Shown: positions 58,680-64,000 of the stretch, piece by piece
How the letters are laid out: each line of letters starts with the position of its first letter
Numbering within the stretch: position 1 is the first letter of the stretch
Assembly (NCBI GenBank): GCA_015501075.1
Contig: JADNYJ010000170.1
Location: 17,143-81,142, forward strand
DNA length: 64,000 bases
From: Gymnopilus junonius
Lineage: Eukaryota; Basidiomycota; Agaricomycetes; Agaricales; Galerinaceae
Direction of reading: 5' to 3'
Notes under the pieces: generated by a model
What the model was told of the DNA's origin: nothing
The model's input: the letters and a program-made list of their open reading frames with translations, nothing else
Databases searched by the model: none
Made by a program: the position numbers and the translations under genes

Positions 58680-59711
58680 ACGCCCGCCGTCCAGCCTATC
58701 AAAGTCGAGCTGTGTATGACGGCACGCAGCCATCTACATTGCGCAGGCTACTCGTATCATCGCTGCCGTTGAGGACCCCAACGACGTTTGCGTGATTTCC
58801 GCCCCAACTACCGCTGAACGTCTCACCCCCCGGTTCTTTCACCAATAGTCCCTTCCAAGAGGGGCACCTCGTTGTCACCAACGCCATCGACCTGTCATCG
58901 TTTGCGAATTGCGCTGTCAATACCGATGCGCCCTTAAAATTCGTGGACGACGTCCGACGCACCGTTCGCGGGAAGGCTTAGTTGAACAGGTGAGTAAGCA
59001 TCACAATGTCGTCCTCCGCTGTGATGTCGCATCACTCACCCTCTTGCCTTTCTCCTCCCACCACGGCCTTCGTCTACGCGTCACCAACCACCTACCCACC
59101 CAACGACGTTTGCGTGATTTCCGCCTCAAGCTACCGCTGGATCGATTCACCTCCGGTTCTTTCACCAACAGGAACCAAAGCCGCATTGTCGACACCGACC
59201 TCCGTGTTGACCACCACCTATCTATGAAACCCCACGTCAACATCCCTGTTATCGCCCTTTACGATACCGATGCGCCCCTGAAATTCATGAGACAGAGCGT
59301 TTGCGGGAAGGCTTGAAAAGGTGAGCAAGCATCATGACAACCCCTCTGTCGTTGCTCACACACCTGTCTTTCTCCTCTCACCAAAGCCTTTGCCTATGGA
59401 TACCAACCACCCACACCACCCACTTTTGATGAACACCATGATCGGCGGCTTTGGAAGACGCTGGGGCGAGTGTAGAATGTGAGGGAGCAGGCAGTAGCAT
59501 GGGATTCAGATGATGTGAGTCGCATGGAATGTGGCGTTGATACCGTACTTACCTGGCTTGTAGGACCTCCTTCGAGCTCGCAGGAGACCGCTCGCTCGTT
59601 GTCGCCAACGCCATCGACCCGCCGTCATATGTCAACATCCCTGTTATTGCCTTTTGCAGTACCGATGCGCCCTTAAAATTCGTGGACAGTTCGCGGGAAG
59701 GCTTGACCAGG
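58680..59711 (+). pseudogene. three RPS0 exon fragments, Y copy 3
   Basis: Blocks at about 58680-58988, 59054-59318 and 59572-59711. Each ends in a DAPLKF-type motif followed by a Ser/Arg-Gly-Lys-Ala/Leu linker and a donor such as GTGAGTAAGC, with acceptors of the CTCCCACCAG type before the next segment. Motifs seen are [28 protein letters not shown] and PSYVNIPVIAFCSTDAPLKF. The order and copy number are not those of a working RPS0 gene. Confidence 0.7.
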
Positions 59712-59949
59712 TGAGTAAGCATCATCATCGCCCGCTGCTGTGATTTGACATTGCTCACCCACCTGTCTCTCTCCTCCCACCAGAGCCGTCGTCTATGCGT
59801 CACCACCACCTGAAGGGCTATAACGATCGGCGGCCTTGGCAGACGTCTGGGCGGGTGTAGAAACTGTGGGCGATGGGCGGTTGTCTGGGGTTCGGACGAG
59901 GTAAGTTGCGTGGAATGTTGTTGTGATACTGTCCTCACCTGTTATGTAG

Positions 59950-60960
59950 GATGGCCCTTGAGCTCGCTGCAGACTGCCTGACCCCCCTGCGAGGGTGTCA
60001 ACACTTCATGGGATCCATCTCCGATGTCAAGAGCATGTCGTATTCACAGATCGGAGTTGGGAGGTTCACCAGCACCTCGGGAACAGATGTCGGCATGTGT
60101 TCTGGGCGGCAGGGATGGGTGGTGGTATCTGCAGGTCGAGGAAGACGGCTGGGGCATAATCAAGGTCAGTCTCACTTTTTGGCGTCGGAACTCACTGCTT
60201 ACCGTTCCTACAGCCTCTGGATAACAAAACGGGTGCTTGGCGGCCGTCTGATGGTTCTTGGACATGTCAACGCTTCCTGGGCCCCGTCTACCGCGTCAAG
60301 AGCGTGCCGCATCGTCAAATCCGAGTTGGTGGGTTTACCAGCATTTGGGGAACGATCAGCACGAGTTCTGAGCAGCGAGGACGGTTGGTGGCGGGCGCTG
60401 TGGGATCGGAAGAGGGCTGGGGTGGTCAGGAGCTTATCGGAGTCTGTAGGCGTACCAGGACTCGAGAGCACCCTCTGGTGCGAATCATGGGCGGCGAGGA
60501 TTCATGTCGAGAATGCGTAGCGTGCATACCGTCCCTTTGCGGGTGTGGGACAACGAGTAAGTCTATTTCTAATTTCTGACAATTCAGAGGCCTCACCTTT
60601 CGTACTAGAGAGATCGACCAAGACGTGCTCTTGTCTCCTGGAGCCAAAAATCTCGATACAAGGCAGAACGACGCGTAGGCGGATATGCGAGCACCTGAGG
60701 AGGGAGGTATGAGAGTCTGTAGGCGTACCAGCACCCGCGGAACAGGAGTCAGCACGAGTTGTGGGTGGCGAGAATGGGTGGTGGGAGCGGCGGCGGATCC
60801 AGGAAGGCTGCTGGGGCACAGTGAAGGTCGGTGCCATCTTTAGGCGTCGTAATCCACAACTGGCCTTTCCTGTAGCCCCTGTACTTCATCCTGGATGGCG
60901 AGACGGGTGTGGCTAGAGAGGTAAGCTTTTTTGTCGATCAGGAGCAATTTGAGCACTCAC
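59950..60960 (+). other. array of Trp-rich modules, Y copy 3
   Basis: The clearest copy. Two good introns are seen: GTAAGT at about 59900 to TAG near 59950, and GTCAGT at 60164 to CAG near 60212. In one frame modules at 60000-60165, 60290-60430 and 60720-60833 share SRACRI..SEL.G.PA..E, then SA.VL..EDGWW or VVGGENGWW, then a conserved Trp/Gly. Stops separate the modules in places. Domain not recognised. Confidence 0.45.
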
Positions 60961-61253
60961 CTATCTCCTAGACCCGGTGTGGAGGTCGTCCAAGGCGGCC
61001 TATGACGTCCTGTTACTTTGAGGGGCTGAGGAAGACGAGACAAGGTGATGCTACAGATGGATTGGGATGGAAGGTTAGTCAAGTACTTCACAGCTTGAAG
61101 TGAATACTTACCTGTCTCCCAGCATTCGTTCCTGATTCCGTGGACGAGCGAGAGTGTGAGAGGCGGTCGCTGGAGACTCAGAGGTATGTCAGCAAGGTTT
61201 CTTTATTATGAGGTTGTCACTTACCTCGAAATCGAGGTATTAAACGCCGCCCT

Positions 61254-61490
61254 TTGCTGATCGGGAGACTCCGTCAAGGCAACCTGAACACGAAGATGAG
61301 CAGTCGAAGACTTACCAGTGTCGTCAACTACACCGACATCGAGCTCAATCCCGAGGGTGAGGAGTGTCGAAGGCGTACGGGAGGAGGAGGAAAGGTAGTG
61401 GAGGAGGAGGAGGAGGAGAAGAAGAAGGCTGAGAGCCTGGAGAATTCGGTTGGATGTGCAGGGCTTTTATACACATTCATAGGTATCTGA
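61254..61490 (+). other. invariant 78-codon acidic ORF, Y copy 3
   Basis: Encodes the same protein sequence as the two other copies; at least one base difference (near 61321) is silent. A TATAAAAG box is on the opposite strand at 61464-61471. Confidence 0.4.
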
Positions 61491-63533
61491 AGCAGCGTGT
61501 ATCATAGGTCGAATGGAGGTAGGAGGAGTGGGCGGATGTCGAGACCCTGAGATTGTAGTGTTAAGCGAGCCTCCGTCATTTCACCACCTCCCTTCCTTTC
61601 TCCGTTCCCGTTTCTTTCGCTTGTAAATTATATTCTTATGTGGCTGGAGGGCCGAGTTCAATGCCTACCAGTTGAGATAGATCACAATATTTACACCTTG
61701 AAGACAAGTTTAGTGGCATTCGTTTTAACTTGAAATTTAAAGAAACCCTTGCAAACAGATCTATGCAAGTACTACGTACACCATTGAAACTGGGGGCTCA
61801 GCTCGAAAGAGGGTGGTCCAGACCACATATTATGATACTGGAGCTTCGATACCCACTGTAAATGAAGGGAAATTTTATTTGAAGTGCGGAAACGAGAGGA
61901 TTCACTAATTGCGAAGCGAGGATGGACAACAAATGCGCAACCTGCTCGAAATTCCATCTTCCAAGCGCAGAATTCTCGAGCTAGAAGCAAACGTAATAGT
62001 CTGACAGGACCCTTGATGGGCGTCGCAAGGGTGAGTGTTTCGAAAATTTACCGCTTTTTTTGAATGCGATTTGGAAACGGGGATGGAGGAGAAGGTCCGG
62101 GGATGTGAACAAGTGCCATTACCTTCGTGGCTCTCATTCTTCTTCCTCACACTTTATTGACCTAGTCAAGATGATTATTACTACTACAGTCTTTTCAATG
62201 AAAGGATTAAAAGTGCTGTTTCTTTTCTAATTCAGCTGCACGAGCTTTGCTGTTTGTGTGGCGCACATTACTTTGATTGATCATTTGCACGGCCAAAGTC
62301 CACTCTGTGCACCGTCTCATGCAATTTTTACTCAGTATCAGCTCGGTATCAGTACGTGATATTAAATTTATGTATAATGCATATGAAGAAAAGAATGCAT
62401 TTGTTCTTTTGAATGAATTTGGACACTCGAACCGAAGACAACTCAGATGCTCACAGATCGGCTATTGAAGAATAATTTACGTGAAGAAGATATAGTAAGG
62501 GCTCTTAACGGGCACCCATAGCCTGAAAAGGCAATGATGCAACTGACATATTTTGAGTGCTCAATGACTCAAAATTTGAGTGGAGGGGAGAATATATCAT
62601 CGACGGCATTGACTGTGCAGCATTTGTCACTTGGGGAGTTCAGCCAAATTATTTCATTGGCATCTTTGAGCATGCCGTCCACATTCAGAGCTGGCTTATC
62701 ATTGTCAGAGTCCATCATTGTACGCAGGAGTGCTGCGAGTAAGAGAAATAAAGTTTGTATTGATTTTTTTTTGCATGCGTGTGGCTGTAAGTCAATTCAA
62801 GCTCCGACTAAAATCTCATAGTGGGTCATCAAAGTCGCAAAAGCTCAGTATCTTGACCGTTTGCCCTTGGTTTAACCCCAAAAAAATGACTAAAATTGTA
62901 AGTAAAAGTTCAGTTTGAACCCAGTTCGCAAATATCTCCAAAAATAAGAACTGAGAACAGAATTTCTGTGGTCCACAGCTGAACAAAACCAGAATAGAAC
63001 AGAACTGAATGTTTGGTTCAGCCGGTTCAGGTCCGAACTGAGAGTTCGGAACTGAACTTTGGAAACTCTAACTTAGATATCAACCTGTCCATCTAATATT
63101 TGTGAACCTCCAAACAAATCCAATCCAATCACAGTGCATACTCTCTGGACAACTAAAGGCGACAATGAGTTTATCTGGCAGTGGGATACAAAATCTAAAA
63201 ATGGCTCAGAATTTCGGTGCTAGAACCTTGGATCAAAATGCAGGAATTGATCGGATAAGCGTGAAGGAAGACAAAGGATAGGACGAAGCGTGAGGCTGAA
63301 ACTTGTTAGCATGGATGGCGTGATTTTGACTTACCTAAAATCATTTGATCGGATGGAAGCTGACCTTTAATTTCAGGTATAAAGGTGCCACATTTTGGCG
63401 GGTTGATCCCCAATTTCCTTCCCTCGCCACACTGTCATTATGACAGTCCGTCCTTTGCAAGATGTTGTCGTTGATACCCATCTACCCTGATCAGACCTCT
63501 CTCTATACTGTCATGTGAAGCTCAACTTCGAGC

Positions 63534-64000
63534 ATGCCTCCACGTCGATCAACTTGGTAAGTTTGTATCTCTATTTACATCATATTTGAACTCACTTGTA
63601 TGTATTAATTTATGTAGGAATATCAGAAATCATGAATATGAGGAGTGCGGGACAGTAGATGGTCAACGACAATTGGGTCTTTGTTGTATGTCCATCTCTT
63701 TGATCACTTTTGATGATGACTTACACCTATATTAGAATTATTACTATTTTATATTACCGGGAGGCTGGAGCATCGCCTCAACTACATAGCTCACAATATT
63801 CATGAAGGAGTGAGTTCGATGGTTGACTTGGATTTTTTCAAATTTTACTCACTAACTTGGGCTGTCCTCAGGTTTTCGTCAGCTTGGCTTTGGCTGGAAG
63901 AATGACTCCCATGGTTTTGATCTAAATGCGATGAATGGAAGACAATGGCAAGTGGATATCTTTGCGTGTCAATGTCTCAAAAGGGCTTATCAATTTTATT
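63534..64000 (+). other. unit Y gene-like exons of unknown family, copy 3 (cut by window end)
   Basis: Repeats the start MPPRRST at 63534 and following exon-like blocks of the segment at 54463, with few differences. It runs off the right edge. Confidence 0.35.

Larger units (their letters stand above)
57830..64000 (-). repeat. unit Y, inverted copy 3 (continues past window end)
   Basis: Same orientation as copy 2. Corresponding landmarks are 9,080 bp apart, so another X copy is expected just beyond the window at about 64.4 kb. It is the longest Y copy: the part at 57830-58600 includes exon-like sequence (for example VEIEDDRKSGEVHIASS near 58160-58210) that is mostly deleted from copy 1 and missing from copy 2. 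Confidence 0.8.

Overview
The window comes from the nuclear genome of a basidiomycete, most likely a mushroom-forming Agaricomycete. Genes are dense, with many short introns (about 45-75 nt, GT...CTNAC...AG). Several families are typical of that class: DUF6534 membrane proteins, mucin-like single-pass proteins with paired beta-sandwich domains, C-terminal Zn2Cys6 regulators and small secreted proteins.

The left half (1-33.8 kb) is ordinary genic DNA. In order it holds a small mitochondrial-type membrane protein (498-1239 +), a Zn2Cys6 regulator (2573-3908 -), a delta-type PI-phospholipase C (5294-8577 -), an ERT1/AcuK-type gluconeogenesis regulator (9773-12055 -), a gene-poor stretch (12.1-14.9 kb), an unrecognised helical protein (14903-16295 +), the disaggregase HSP104 with heat-shock elements (16750-19896 +), a 713-bp non-autonomous hAT transposon with a perfect 8-bp target duplication (20194-20906), a decayed stretch, a secreted basic protein (22214-23380 +), a second PI-PLC (23992-27694 +), two tandem small secreted paralogs (27928-29945 -), a metallophosphoesterase (30408-31695 +) and an HSL-type esterase (32477-33750 +).

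The right half (33.85-64 kb) is a recently rearranged segmental duplication. A block of about 8 kb consists of X (gene for a mucin-like membrane protein) and Y (a mosaic with several broken exons of ribosomal protein RPS0, an array of Trp-rich modules and AT-rich spacer). It appears as X-Y-X on the + strand (35.25-46.1 kb) and as Y-X-Y on the - strand (50.26-64 kb, running off the window). Together these form large inverted arms around a loop of about 46-50 kb that contains a DUF6534 relic and a trypsin-like protease gene. A second, inverted DUF6534 copy lies at 33.85-35.1 kb.

A technical pattern affects reading of the window. At least ten sites in otherwise conserved genes lose the frame, and each can be explained by one missing base inside a homopolymer. 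I therefore read these genes as probably intact in the organism and report the breaks as likely sequence errors. No operon, CRISPR array, tRNA or rRNA was seen.
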